Shown in pieces: positions 9,954 through 23,492 of a DNA stretch of 64,000 bases. The notes below the pieces were generated by a model that saw only the letters and a program-made list of their open reading frames with translations, searched no databases and had not been told where the DNA came from. The translations under genes and the position numbers were made by a program. The number at the start of each line of letters is the position of its first letter. Positions within the stretch are counted from its first letter, which is position 1. Origin of the DNA: Nematostella vectensis (lineage: Eukaryota > Cnidaria > Anthozoa > Actiniaria > Edwardsiidae); the NCBI RefSeq assembly GCF_932526225.1, contig NC_064041.1, positions 16,739,888 through 16,803,887 of the forward strand, read 5' to 3'.

Positions 9954-11889
9954 GTAAAAAATATTCTAAATAATAGTAATCATAGCTATGGTCACCACTT
10001 ACACATATAGAACTTGTAATGAAAAGAAAGAATGCAAAAAAACATCTTTTGTACTAGTTGCTTGAATTGACCCTTGGCTATTTTTAGCTGAATTCCCCTC
10101 CCCCTCTAAAAAAGAAAATAATAATAATAATAGAACAAAACTAAAAAGAAAACAAAAACAACAGAGACCCCCACCAACAATTTTGATTTTTTTACTTTCC
10201 TTTAAAAGGGGAGTGTCATGGTTAAGAGATTTGCAATAGCTCTAGAGCCCTGACACAATGAACTTCAGTGAAATTCTAATACTGACTTATGAGCTTTTGG
10301 TACATGTGGGAGACTTTAAACAAAACAAAAAAAAAATGACCACAAACTGTCAATTAACATAGTTTTCAATATAATATTGCATATTATTTAATAAGTTATT
10401 CACAGCTTTTGAAAAGGTCAACTGTTTGTTGACACTTAAAAGCCTAAAATAATCACTGACTCCAGACATGCGCAGTACTATGTTGCTGCCCCTTTAAAGT
10501 AAAATACAGCTTTACTTAGTCAGCGTAGACAAAATTGCGGATTTTGTCAATATTCTAATATGAATATGTCAATATTCTGCCCCCTTACGTCTTTATTTCT
10601 ATTTATTTTATGCTTTTCACATGATACCAAAACAGCGTCTTTTTTCTTCGCTAATTTGATGTCATGTACACAATAAAAGAGATGCGCCCGTGCGCATGGC
10701 GAGTCCCCAAGGGACCCAAGACGCCCAAATAGACCTCTATTTTTTGTCATCCACAATCTCGGCGAGCTGTGCGTGGCGTAACCGTATTACAGGCCTGGGA
10801 TCCTGGTTATTGTCCTCCCCATTAATGCGCGGGTTGGGATAACCTTGCAAGAGTGTTGTACAGCATATTCGCTCGGAAATATCGGTGCTTGGGGCCTTCG
10901 GGTTCTTTACAGCCTTCCGTAAAAGCCTTGTGCTGCCATACCGATTGGGTAATCCGTATGTATGGTTTCCGTTTTGTTCTTCAGACCGGGTTCGATCCCA
11001 GGCCAATGGGCTTTTTTTTTAGTTCGTTTTTTTTTTCCTTTGTGCTGGACCCCCTTAATCCTGATAGGTTTTGCGCAAAAATAATAAAAAAAGTGAGTTT
11101 GCAAAATAAGCTTGCTAGATTTATTGATTATATGTATTCAATTTGTTCCTAGGAAGTTAACAAAAAACACAAAGCAAAGAGTTTGAGGAAGTAAACAAGT
11201 ATGTGAACTTTAATGTTCTATTTGAAGGGGTGCATTTTGTACAGGGAAGCATACATAGAATGCTTAACTGGTGGAGAGGGAAGAGGTAAAAGTTTATTGA
11301 GCATAATTTCAACAATAGCAGGGGGAAGAGAGGGGCCCTCTCTTCATACAATATTGCAGTTGTTACCTATTATTAAATAAGTTGGTAACATGTCTTTGTT
11401 TATTAAGCAAGGTCTATTTCTGAGACAAGCAAACTCAAGTAAGGCTGTTGAAATAACAGGTGAGTGTTAAAAGAAAAACAATTATCTGATTAGAAAACTA
11501 CTGTAGATTCCTTTGCACCAAAATAAGAACAAACTTCATTTTGTTTGTTATTTATGAGGAACGAGATGGGCTCTACAAAGCCATAAAGAAATATGTATTA
11601 CTCATCTAAATTATACAAGTAAATAATAATATTAAAAAAGAACTACTGTAAGTAATTAGAGTGGTTTTCATTAACCCGTGAAACAAAGTGTGATAGTTAA
11701 ACGGTAATAGTTAGTAAAACACAAAAAAGTACAATAGAATCAGATCACCACAAAGTGTAATACGCTAAAGCGTAGTTCACGGGTTAATGAAGGTTTTGAC
11801 ATTTCAACCTTACATCCACATGAAAGTAATGCCTAATATCGAGTGCCCTACAGTAAGTGTTTTGCAGTCAAGTTGTTTTCTGTTAGTAG
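9954..11889. repeat. Monomer 6 (S form, 1936 bp)
   Basis: S junction of the AATGC variant (about 10029), as in monomer 4. B-box 10989-10999; TTAA element 11671-11787. Confidence 0.95.
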
Positions 11890-13822
11890 GTAAAAAAATA
11901 TTCTAAATAATAGTAATCATAGCTATGGTCACCACTTACACCTATAGAACTTGTAATGAAAAGAAAGACTGCAAAAAAACATCTTTTGTACTAGTTGCTT
12001 GAATTGACCCTTGGCTATTTTTAGCTGAATTCCCCTCCCCCTCTAAAAAAGAAAATAATAATAATAATAGAACAAAACTAAAAAGAAAACAAAAACAACA
12101 GAGACCCCCACCAACAATTTTGATTTTTTTTACTTTCCTTTAAAAGGGGAGTGTCATGGTTAAGAGATTTGCAATAGCTCTAGAGCCCTGACACAATGAA
12201 CTTCAGTGAAATTCTAATACTGACTTATGAGCTTTTGGTACATGTGGGAGACTTTAAACAAAACAAAAAAAATGACCACAAACTGTCAATTAACATAGTT
12301 TTCAATATAATATTGCATATTATTTAATAAGGTATTCACAGCTTTTAAAAAGGTCAACTGTTTGTTGACACTTAAAAGCCTACAATAATCACTGACTCCA
12401 GACATGCGCAGTACTATGTTGCTGCCCCTTTAAAGTAAAATACAGCTTTACTTAGTCAGCGTAGACAAAATTGCGGATTTTGTCAATATTGTAATATGAA
12501 GATGTCAATATTCTCCCCCCTTACGTCTTTATTTCTATTTATTTTATGCTTTTCACATGATACCAAAACAGCGTCATTTTTTCTTCGCTAATTTGATGTC
12601 ATGTACACAATAAAAGAGATGCGCCCGTGCGCATGGCGAGTCCCCAAGGGACCCAAGACGCCCAAATAGACCTCTATTTTTTGTCATCCACAATCTCGGC
12701 GAGCTGTGCGTGGCGTAACCGTATTACAGGCCTGGGATCCTGGTTATTGTCCTCCCCATTAATGCGCCGGTTGGGATAACCTTGCAAGAGTGTTGTACAG
12801 CATATTCGCTCGGAAATATCGGTGCTTGGGGCCTTCGGGTTCTTTACAGCCTTCCGTAAAAGCCTTGTGCTGCCATACCGATTGGGTAATCCGTATGTAT
12901 GGTTTCCGTTTTGTTCTTCAGACCGGGTTCGATCCCAGGCCAATGGGCTTTTTTTTTTATTCGTTTTCTTTCTTTGTGCTTGACCCCCCTAATCCTGATT
13001 GGTTTTGCGCAAAAATAATAAAAAAGTGAGTTTGCAAAATAAGCTTGCTGGATTTATTGATTATATGTATTCAATTTGTTCCTAGGAAGTTAACAAAAAA
13101 CACAAAGCAAAGAGTTTGAGGAAGTAAACAAGTATGTGAACTTTAATGTTCTATTTGAAGGGGCGCATTTTGTACAGGGAAGCATACATAGAATGCTTAA
13201 CTGGTGGAGAGGGGAGAGGTAACAGTTTATTGAGCATAATGTCAACAATAGCAGGGGGAAGGGAGGGGCACTCTCTTCATACAATATTGCAGTTGTTACC
13301 TATTATTAAATAAGTTTATAACATGTTTTTGTTTATTAAGCAAGGTCTATTTCTGAGACAAGCAAACTCAGGTAAGAGCTGTTGAAATATCAGGTGAGTG
13401 TTAAAAAAAAAACAATTATCTGATTAGAAAACTAATGTAGATTCCTTTGCACCAAATAAGAACAAACTTCATTTTGTTTGTTGTTTATGAGGAACGAGAT
13501 GAGCTCTACAAAGCCATAAAGAAATATGTATTGCTCATCTAAATTATACAAGTAAATAATAATATTAAAAAAGAACTACTGTAAGTAATTAGAGTGGTTT
13601 TCATTAACCCGTGAAACAAAGTGTGATAGTTAAACGGTAATAGTTAGTAAAACACAAAAAAGTACAATAGAATCAGATCACCACAAAGTGTAATACGCTA
13701 AATTGTAGTTCACGGGTTAATGAAGGTTTTGACATTTCAACCTTACATCCACATGAAAGTAATGCCTAATATCGAGTGCCCTACAGTAAGTGTTTTGCAG
13801 TCAAGTTGTTTTCTGTTAGTAG
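11890..13822. repeat. Monomer 7 (S form, 1933 bp)
   Basis: First unit with the common S junction GAAAGACTGC. B-box 12926-12936. In the TTAA element (13604-13720) the subterminal palindrome is altered (ACGCTAAATTGTAG). Confidence 0.95.
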
Positions 13823-15754
13823 GTAAAAAAATATTCTAAATAATAGTAATCATAGCTATGGTCACCACTTACACATATAGAACTTGTAATGAAAAGAAAG
13901 ACTGCAAAAAAACATCTTTTGTACTAGTTGCTTGAATTGACCCTTGGCTATTTTTAGCTGAATTGCCCTCCCCCTCTAAAAAAGAAAATAATAATAATAA
14001 TAGAACAAAACTAAAAAGAAAATAAAAACAACAGAGACCCCCACCAACAATTTTGATTTTTTTTACTTTCCTTTAAAAGGGGAGTGTCATGGTTAAGAGA
14101 TTTGCAATAGCTCTAGAGCCCTGACACAATGAACTTCAGTTAAATTCTTATACTGACTTATGAGCTTTTGGTACATGTGGGAGACTTTAAACAAAACAAA
14201 AAAAATGACCACAAACTGTCAATTAACATAGTTTTCAATATAATATTGCATATTATTTAATAAGGTATTCACAGCTTTTAAAAAGGTCAACTGTTTGTTG
14301 ACACTTAAAAGCCTACAATTATCACTGACTCCAGACATGCGCAGTACTATGATGCTGCCCCTTTAAAGTAAAATACAGCTTTACTTAGTCAGCGTAGACA
14401 AAATTGCGGATTTTGTCAATATTGTAATATGAAGATGTCAATATTCTCCCCCTTTACGTCTTTATTTCTATTTATTTTATGCTTTTCACATGATACCAAA
14501 ACAGCGTCTTTTTTCTTCGCTAATTTGATGTCATGTACACAATAAAAGAGATGCGCCCGTGCGCATGTCGAGTCCCCAAGGGACCCAAGACGCCCAAATA
14601 GACCTCTATTTTTTGTCATCCACAATCTCGGCGAGCTGTGCGTGGCGTAACCGTATTACAGGCCTGGGATCCTGGTTATTGTCCTCCCCATTATTGCGCG
14701 GGTTGGGATAACCTTGCAAGAGTGTTGTACAGCATATTCGCTCGGAAATATCGGTGCTTGGGGCCTTCGGGTTCTTTACAGCCTTCCGTAAAAGCCTTGT
14801 GCTGCCATACCGATTGGGTAATCCGTATGTATGGTTTCCGTTTTGTTCTTCAGACCGGGTTCGATCCCAGGCCAATGGGCTTTTTTTTTAATTCGTTTTC
14901 TTTCTTTGTGCTTGACCCCCCTAATCCTGATTGGTTTTGCGCAAAAATAATAAAAAAGTGAGTTTGCAAAATAAGCTTGCTGGATTTATTGATTATATGT
15001 ATTCAATTTGTTCCTAGGAAGTTAACAAAAAACACAAAGCAAAGAGTTTGAGGAAGTAAACAAGTATGTGAACTTTAATGTTCTATTTGAAGGGGCGCAT
15101 TTTGTACAGGGAAGCATACATAGAATGCTTAACTGGTGGAGAGGGAAGAGATAAAAGTTTATTGAGCATAATTTCAACAATAGCAGGGGGAAGAGAGGTG
15201 CCCTCTCTTCATACAATATTGCAGTTGTTACCTATTATTAAATAAGTTTGTAACATGTCTTTGTTTATTAAGCAAGGTCTATTTCTGAGACAAGCAAACT
15301 CAAGTAAGGCTGTTGAAATAACAGGTGAGTGTTAAAAGAAAAACAATTATCTGATTAGAAAACTACTGTAGATTCCTTTGCACCAAAATAAGAACAAACT
15401 TCATTTTGTTTGTTATTTATGAGGAACGAGATGAGCTCTACAAAGCCATAAAGAAATATGTATTGCTCATCTAAATTATACAAGTAAATAATAATATTAA
15501 AAAAGAACTACTGTAAGTAATTAGAGTGGTTTTCATTAACCCGTGAAACAAAGTGTGATAGTTAAACGGTAATAGTTAGTAAAACACAAAAAAGTACAAT
15601 AGAATCAGATCACCACAAAGTGTAATACGCTAAAGCGTAGTTCACGGGTTAATGAAGGTTTTGACATTTCAACCTTACATCCACATGAAAGTAATGCCTA
15701 ATATCGAGTGCCCTACAGTAAGTGTTTTGCAGTCAAGTTGTTTTCTGTTAGTAG
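13823..15754. repeat. Monomer 8 (S form, 1932 bp)
   Basis: B-box 14858-14868; TTAA element 15536-15652. It reads ATTATTGCGCGGG where most units read ATTAATGCGCGGG (about 14690). Confidence 0.95.
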
Positions 15755-17688
15755 GTAAAAAAATATTCTAAATAATAGTAATCATAGCTATGGTCACCAC
15801 TTACACATATAGAACTTGTAATGAAAAGAAAGACTGCAAAAAAACATCTTTTGTACTAGTTGCTTGAATTGACCCTTGGCTATTTTTAGCTGAATTCCCC
15901 TCCCCCTCTAAAAAAGAAAATAATAATAATAATAGAACAAAACTAAAAAGAAAACAAAAACAACAGAGACCCCCACCAACAATTTTGATTTTTTTTTACT
16001 TTCCTTTGAAAGGGGAGTGTCATGGTTAAGAGATTTGCAATAGCTCTAGAGCCCTGACACAATGAACTTCAGTGAAATTCTTATACTGACTTATGAGCTT
16101 TTGGTACATGTGGGAGACTTTAAACAAAACAAAAAAAAATGACCACAAACTGTCAATTAACATAGTTTTCAATGTAATATTGCATATTATTTAATAAGGT
16201 ATTCGCAGCTTTTAAAAAGGTCAACTGTTTGTTGACACTTAAAAGCCTACAATAATCACTGACTCCAGACATGCGCAGTACTATGTTGCTGCCCCTTTAA
16301 AGTAAAATACAGCTTTACTTAGTCAGCGTAGACAAAATTGCGGATTTTGTCAATATTGTAATATGAAGCTGTCAATATTCTCCCCCTTTACGTCTTTTTT
16401 TCTATTTATTTTATGCTTTTCACATGATACCAAAACAGCGTCTTTTTTCTTCGCTAATTTGATGTCATGTACACAATAAAAGAGATGCGCCCGTGCGCAT
16501 GTCGAGTCCCCAAGGGACCCAAGACGCCCAAATAGACCTCTATTTTTTGTCATCCACAATCTCGCCGAGCTGTGCGTGGCGTAACCGTATTACAGGCCTG
16601 GGATCCTGGTTATTGTCCTCCCCATTAATGCGCGGGTTGGGATAACCTTGCAAGAGTGTTGTACAGCATATTCGCTCGGAAATATCGGTGCTTGGGGCCT
16701 TCGGGTTCTTTACAGCCTTCCGTAAAAGCCTTGTGCTGCCATACCGATTGGGTAATCCGTATGTATGGTTTCCGTTTTGTTCTTCAGACCGGGTTCGATC
16801 CCAGGCCAATGGGCTTTTTTTTTTATTCGTTTTCTTTCTTTGTGCTTGACCCCCCTAATCCTGATTGGTTTTGCGCAAAAATAATAAAAAAGTGAGTTTG
16901 CAAAATAAGCTTGCTGGATTTATTGATTATATGTATTCAATTTGTTCCTAGGAAGTTAACAAAAAACACAAAGCAAAGAGTTTGAGGAAGTAAACAAGTA
17001 TGTGAACTTTAATGTTCTATTTGAAGGGGCGCATTTTGTACAGGGAAGCATACATAGAATGCTTAACTGGTGGAGAGGGGAGAGGTAACAGTTTATTGAG
17101 CATAATGTCAACAATAGCAGGGGGAAGGGAGGGGCACTCTCTTCATACAATATTGCAGTTGTTACCTATTATTAAATAAGTTTATAACATGTTTTTGTTT
17201 ATTAAGCAAGGTCTATTTCTGAGACAAGCAAACTCAGGTAAGACCTGTTGAAATATCAGGTGAGTGTTAAAAAAAAAACAATTATCTGATTAGAAAACTA
17301 ATGTAGATTCCTTTGCACCAAAAAAGAACAAACTTCATTTTGTTTGTTATTTATGAGGAACGAGATGAGCTCTACAAAGCCATAAAGAAATATGTATTGC
17401 TCATCTAAATTATACAAGTAAATAATAATATTAAAAAAGAACTACTGTAAGTAATTAGAGTGGTTTTCATTAACCCGTGAAACAAAGTGTGATAGTTAAA
17501 CGGTAATAGTTAGTAAAACACAAAAAAGTACAATAGAATCAGATCACCACAAAGTGTATTACGCTAAAGCGTAGTTCACGGGTTAATGAAGGTTTTGACA
17601 TTTCAACCTTACATCCACATGAAAGTAATGCCTAATATCGAGTGCCCTACAGTAAGTGTTTTGCAGTCAAGTTGTTTTCTGTTAGTAG
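15755..17688. repeat. Monomer 9 (S form, 1934 bp)
   Basis: B-box 16792-16802; TTAA element 17470-17586. Several private substitutions, for example ATTCGCAGC for ATTCACAGC (about 16201). Confidence 0.95.
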
Positions 17689-19622
17689 GTAAAAAAATAT
17701 TCTAAATAATAGTAATCATAGCTATGGTCACCACTTACACATATAGAACTTGTAATGAAAAGAAAGACTGCAAAAAAACATCTTTTGTACTAGTTGCTTG
17801 AATTGACCCTTGGCTATTTTTAGCTGAATTCCCCTCCCCCTCTAAAAAAGAAAATAATAATAATAATAGAACAAAACTAAAAAGAAAACAAAAACAACAG
17901 AGACCCCCACCAACAATTTTGATTTTTTTTTTACTTTCCTTTAAAAGGGGAGTGTCATGGTTAAGAGATTTGCAATAGCTCTAGAGCCCTGACACAATGA
18001 ACTTCAGTTAAATTCTTATACTGACTTATGAGCTTTTGGTACATGTGGGAGACTTTAAACAAAACAAACAAAATGACCACAAACTGTCAATTAACATAGT
18101 TTTCAATATAATATTGCATATTATTTAATAAGGTATTCACAGCTTTTAAAAAGGTCAACTGTTTGTTGACACTTAAAAGCCTACAATTATCACTGACTCC
18201 AGACATGCGCAGTACTATGTTGCTGCCCCTTTAAAGTAAAATACAGCTTTACTTAGTCAGCGTAGACAAAATTGCGGATTTTGTCAATATTGTAATATGA
18301 AGATGTCAATATTCTCCCCCTTTACGTCTTTATTTCTATTTATTTTATGCTTTTCACATGATACCAAAACAGCGTCTTTTTTCTTCGCTAATTTGATGTC
18401 ATGTACACAATAAAAGAGATGCGCCCGTGCGCATGTCGAGTCCCCAAGGGACCCAAGACGCCCAAATAGACCTCTATTTTTTGTCATCCACAATCTCGGC
18501 GAGCTGTGCGTGGCGTAACCGTATTACAGGCCTGGGATCCTGGTTATTGTCCTCCCCAATAATGCGCGGGTTGGGATAACCTTGCAAGAGTGTTGTACAG
18601 CATATTCGCTCGGAAATATCGGTGCTTGGGGCCTTCGGGTTCTTTACAGCCTTCCGTAAAAGCCTTGTGCTGCCATACCGATTGGGTAATCCGTATGTAT
18701 GGTTTCCGTTTTGTTCTTCAGACCGGGTTCGATCCCAGGCCAATGGGCTTTTTTTTTAATTCGTTTTCTTTCTTTGTGCTTGACCCCCCTAATCCTGATT
18801 GGTTTTGCGCAAAAATAATAAAAAAGTGAGTTTGCAAAATAAGCTTGCTGGATTTATTGATTATATGTATTCAATTTGTTCCTAGGAAGTTAACAAAAAA
18901 CACAAAGCAAAGAGTTTGAGGAAGTAAACAAGTATGTGAACTTTAATGTTCTATTTGAAGGGGCGCATTTTGTACAGGGAAGCATACATAGAATGCTTAA
19001 CTGGTGGAGAGGGAAGAGGTAAAAGTTTATTGAGCATAATTTCAACAATAGCAGGGGGAAGAGAGGTGCCCTATCTTCATACAATATTGCAGTTGTTACC
19101 TATTTTTAAATAAGTTTGTAACATGTCTTTGTTTATTAAGCAAGGTCTATTTCTGAGACAAGCAAACTCAAGTAAGGCTGTTGAAATAACAGGTGAGTGT
19201 TAAAAGAAAAACAATTATCTGATTAGAAAACTACTGTAGATTTCTTTGCACCAAAATAAGAACAAACTTCATTTTGTTTGTTATTTATGAGGAACGAGAT
19301 GAGCTCTACAAAGCCATAAAGAAATATGTATTGCTCATCTAAATTATACAAGTAAATAATAATATTAAAAAAGAACTACTGTAAGTAATTAGAGTGGTTT
19401 TCATTAACCCGTGATACAAAGTGTGATAGTTAAACGGTAATAGTTAGTAAAACACAAAAAAGTACAATAGAATCAGATCACCACAAAGTGTAATACGCTA
19501 AAGCGTAGTTCACGGGTTAATGAAGGTTTTGACATTTCAACCTTACATCCACATGAAAGTAATGCCTAATATCGAGTGCCCTACAGTAAGTGTTTTGCAG
19601 TCAAGTTGTTGTCTGTTAGTAG
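17689..19622. repeat. Monomer 10 (S form, 1934 bp)
   Basis: B-box 18726-18736; TTAA element 19404-19520 with CCCGTGAT at its left end. Confidence 0.95.
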
Positions 19623-21559
19623 GTAAAAAAAATATTCTAAATAATAGTAATCATAGCTATGGTCACCACTTACACATATAGAACTTGTAATGAAAAGAAA
19701 GACTGCAAAAAAACATCTTTTGTACTAGTTGCTTGAATTGACCCTTGGCTATTTTTAGCTGAATTCCCCTCCCCCTTTTAAAAAAGAAAATAATAATAAT
19801 AATAATAGACCAAACTAAAAAGAAAACAAAAACAACAGAGACCCCCACCAACAATTTTGATTTTTTTTACTTTCCTTTAAAAGGGGAGTGTCATGGTTAA
19901 GAGATTTGCAATAGCTCTAGAGCCCTGACACAATGAACTTCAGTGAAATTCTTATACTGACTTATGAGCTTTTGGTACATGTGGGAGACTTTAAACAAAA
20001 CAAAAAAAAATGACCACAAACTGTCAATTAACATAGTTTTCAATATAATATTGCATATTATTTAATAAGGTATTCACAGCTTTTAAAAAGGTCAACTGTT
20101 TGTTGACACTTAAAAGCCTACAATAATCACTGACTCCAGACATGCGCAGTACTATGTTGCTGCCCCTTTAAAGTAAAATACAGCTTTACTTAGTCAGCGT
20201 AGACAAAATTGCGGATTTTGTCAATATTGTAATATGAAGATGTCAATATTCTCCCCCTTTACGTCTTTATTTCTATTTATTTTATGCTTTTCACATGATA
20301 CCAAAACAGCGTCTTTTTTCTTCGCTAATTTGATGTCATGTACACAATAAAAGAGATGCGCCCGTGCGCATGTCGAGTCCCCAAGGGACCCAAGACGCCC
20401 AAATAGACCTCTATTTTTTGTCATCCACAATCTCGGCGAGCTGTGCGTGGCGTAACCGTATTACAGGCCTGGGATCCTGGTTATTGTCCTCCCCATTAAT
20501 GCGCGGGTTGGGATAACCTTGCAAGAGTGTTGTACAGCATATTCGCTCGGAAATATCGGTGCTTGGGGCCTTCGGGTTCTTTACAGCCTTCCGTAAAAGC
20601 CTTGTGCTGCCATACCGATTGGGTAATCCGTATGTATGGTTTCCGTTTTGTTCTTCAGACCGGGTTCGATCGCAGGCCAATGGGCTTTTTTTTTTATTCG
20701 TTTTCTTTCTTTGTGCTTGACCCCCCTAATCCTGATTGGTTTTGCGCAAAAATAATAAAAAAGTGAGTTTGCAAAATAAGCTTGCTGGATTTATTGATTA
20801 TATGTATTCAATTTGTTCCTAGGAAGTTAACAAAAAACACAAAGCAAAGAGTTTGAGGAAGTAAACAAGTATGTGAACTTTAATGTTCTATTTGAAGGGG
20901 CGCATTTTGTACAGGGAAGCATACATAGAATGCTTAACTGGTGGAGAGGGAAGAGGTAAAAGTTTATTGAGCATAATTTCAACAATAGCAGGGGGAAGAG
21001 AGGTGCCCTCTCTTCATACAATATTGCAGTTGTTACCTATTATTAAATAAGTTTGTAACATGTCTTTGTTTATTAAGCAAGGTCTATTTCTGAGACAAGC
21101 AAACTCAAGTAAGGCTGTTGAAATAACAGGTGAGTGTTAAAAGAAAAACAATTATCTGATTAGAAAACTACTGTAGATTCCTTTGCACCAAAATAAGAAC
21201 AAACTTCATTTTGTTTGTTATTTATGAGGAACGAGATGAGCTCTACAAAGCCATAAAGAAATATGTATTGCTCATCTAAATTATACAAGTAAATAATAAT
21301 ATTAAAAAAGAACTACTGTAAGTAATTAGAGTGGTTTTCATTAACCCGTGAAACAAAGTGTGATAGTTAAACGGTAATAGTTAGTAAAACACAAAAAAGT
21401 ACAATAGAATCAAATCACCACAAAGTGTAATACGCTAAAGAGTAGTTCACGGGTTAATGAAGGTTTTGACATTTCAACCTTACATCCACATGAAAGTAAT
21501 GCCTAATATCGAGTGCCCTACAGTAAGTGTTTTGCAGTCAAGTTGTTTTCTGTTAGTAG
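19623..21559. repeat. Monomer 11 (S form, 1937 bp)
   Basis: The B-box-like site 20663-20673 is mutated near its end (GGTTCGATCGC). TTAA element 21341-21457. Confidence 0.95.
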
Positions 21560-23492
21560 GTAAAAAAATATTCTAAATAATAGTAATCATAGCTATGGTC
21601 ACCACTTACACATATAGAACTTGTAATGAAAAGAAAGACTGCAAAAAAACATCTTTTGTACTAGTTGCTTGAATTGACCCTTGGCTATTTTTAGCTGAAT
21701 TCCCCTCCCCCTCTAAAAAAGAAAATAATAATAATAATAGAACAAAAATAAAAAGAAAACAAAAACAACAGAGACCCCCACCAACAATTTTGATTTTTTT
21801 TACTTTCCTTTAAAAGGGGAGTGTCATGGTTAAGAAATTTGCAATAGCTCTAGAGCCCTGACACAATGAACTTCAGTGAAATTCTAATACTGACTTATGA
21901 GCTTTTGGTACATGTGGGAGACTTTAAACAAAACAAAAAAAATGACCACAAACTGTCAATTAACATAGTTTTCAATATAATATTGCATATTATTTAATAA
22001 GGTATTCACAGCTTTTAAAAAGGTCAACTGTTTGTTGACACTTAAAAGCCTACAATAATCACTGACTCCAGACATGCGCAGTACTATGTTGCTGCCCCTT
22101 TAAAGTAAAATACAGCTTTACTTAGTCAGCGTAGACAAAATTGCGGATTTTGTCAATATTGTAATATGAAGATGTCAATATTCTCCCCCCTTACGTCTTT
22201 ATTTCTATTTATTTTATGCTTTTCACATGATACCAAAACAGCGTCATTTTTTCTTCGCTAATTTGATGTCATGTACACAATAAAAGAGATGCGCCCGTGC
22301 GCATGGCGAGTCCCCAAGGGACCCAAGACGCCCAAATAGACCTCTATTTTTTGTCATCCACAATCTCGGCGAGCTGTGCGTGGCGTAACCGTATTACAGG
22401 CCTGGGATCCTGGTTATTGTCCTCCCCATTAATGCGCGGGTTGGGATAACCTTGCAAGAGTGTTGTACAGCATATTCGCTCGGAAATATCGGTGCTTGGG
22501 GCCTTCGGGTTCTTTACAGCCTTCCGTAAAAGCCTTGTGCTGCCATACCGATTGGGTAATCCGTATGTATGGTTTCCGTTTTGTTCTTCAGACCGGGTTC
22601 GATCCCAGGCCAATGGGCTTTTTTTTTTATTCGTTTTCTTTCTTTGTGCTTGACCCCCCTAATCCTGATTGGTTTTGCGCAAAAATAATAAAAAAGTGAG
22701 TTTGCAAAATAAGCTTGCTGGATTTATTGATTATATGTATTCAATTTGTTCCTAGGAAGTTAACAAAAAACACAAAGCAAAGAGTTTGAGGAAGTAAACA
22801 AGTATGTGAACTTTAATGTTCTATTTGAAGGGGCGCATTTTGTACAGGGAAGCATACATAGAATGCTTAACTGGTGGAGAGGGGAGAGGTAACAGTTTAT
22901 TGAGCATAATGTCAACAATAGCAGGGGGAAGGGAGGGGCACTCTCTTCATACAATATTGCAGTTGTTACCTATTATTAAATAAGTTTATAACATGTTTTT
23001 GTTTATTAAGCAAGTTCTATTTCTGAGACAAGCAAACTCAGGTAAGAGCTGTTGAAATATCAGGTGAGTGTTAAAAAAAAAACAATTATCTGATTAGAAA
23101 ACTAATGTAGATTCCTTTGCACCAAATAAGAACAAACTTCATTTTGTTTGTTATTTATGAGGAACGAGATGAGCTCTACAAAGCCATAAAGAAATATGTA
23201 TTGCTCATCTAAATTATACAAGTAAATAATAATATTAAAAAAGAACTACTGTAAGTAATTAGAGTGGTTTTCATTAACCCGTGAAACAAAGTGTGATAGT
23301 TAAACGGTAATAGTTAGTAAAACACAAAAAAGTACAATAGAATCAGATCACCACAAAGTGTAATACGCTAAAGCGTAGTTCACGGGTTTATGAAGGTTTT
23401 GACATTTCAACCTTACATCCACATGAAAGTAATGCCTAATATCGAGTGCCCTACAGTAAGTGTTTTGCAGTCAAGTTGTTTTCTGTTAGTAG
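21560..23492. repeat. Monomer 12 (S form, 1933 bp)
   Basis: First unit of the 5.8-kb trimer block. It shares the rare variant CAAGTTCTATTT (about 23011) with monomer 15. B-box 22596-22606. The right TTAA of the inverted-repeat element (23274-23390) is mutated to TTTA. Confidence 0.95.
23274..23390. mobile_element. MITE-like element with damaged right TTAA (monomer 12)
   Basis: The right flank reads CGGGTTTATGAA rather than CGGGTTAATGAA. This is a single substitution after array formation. Confidence 0.5.
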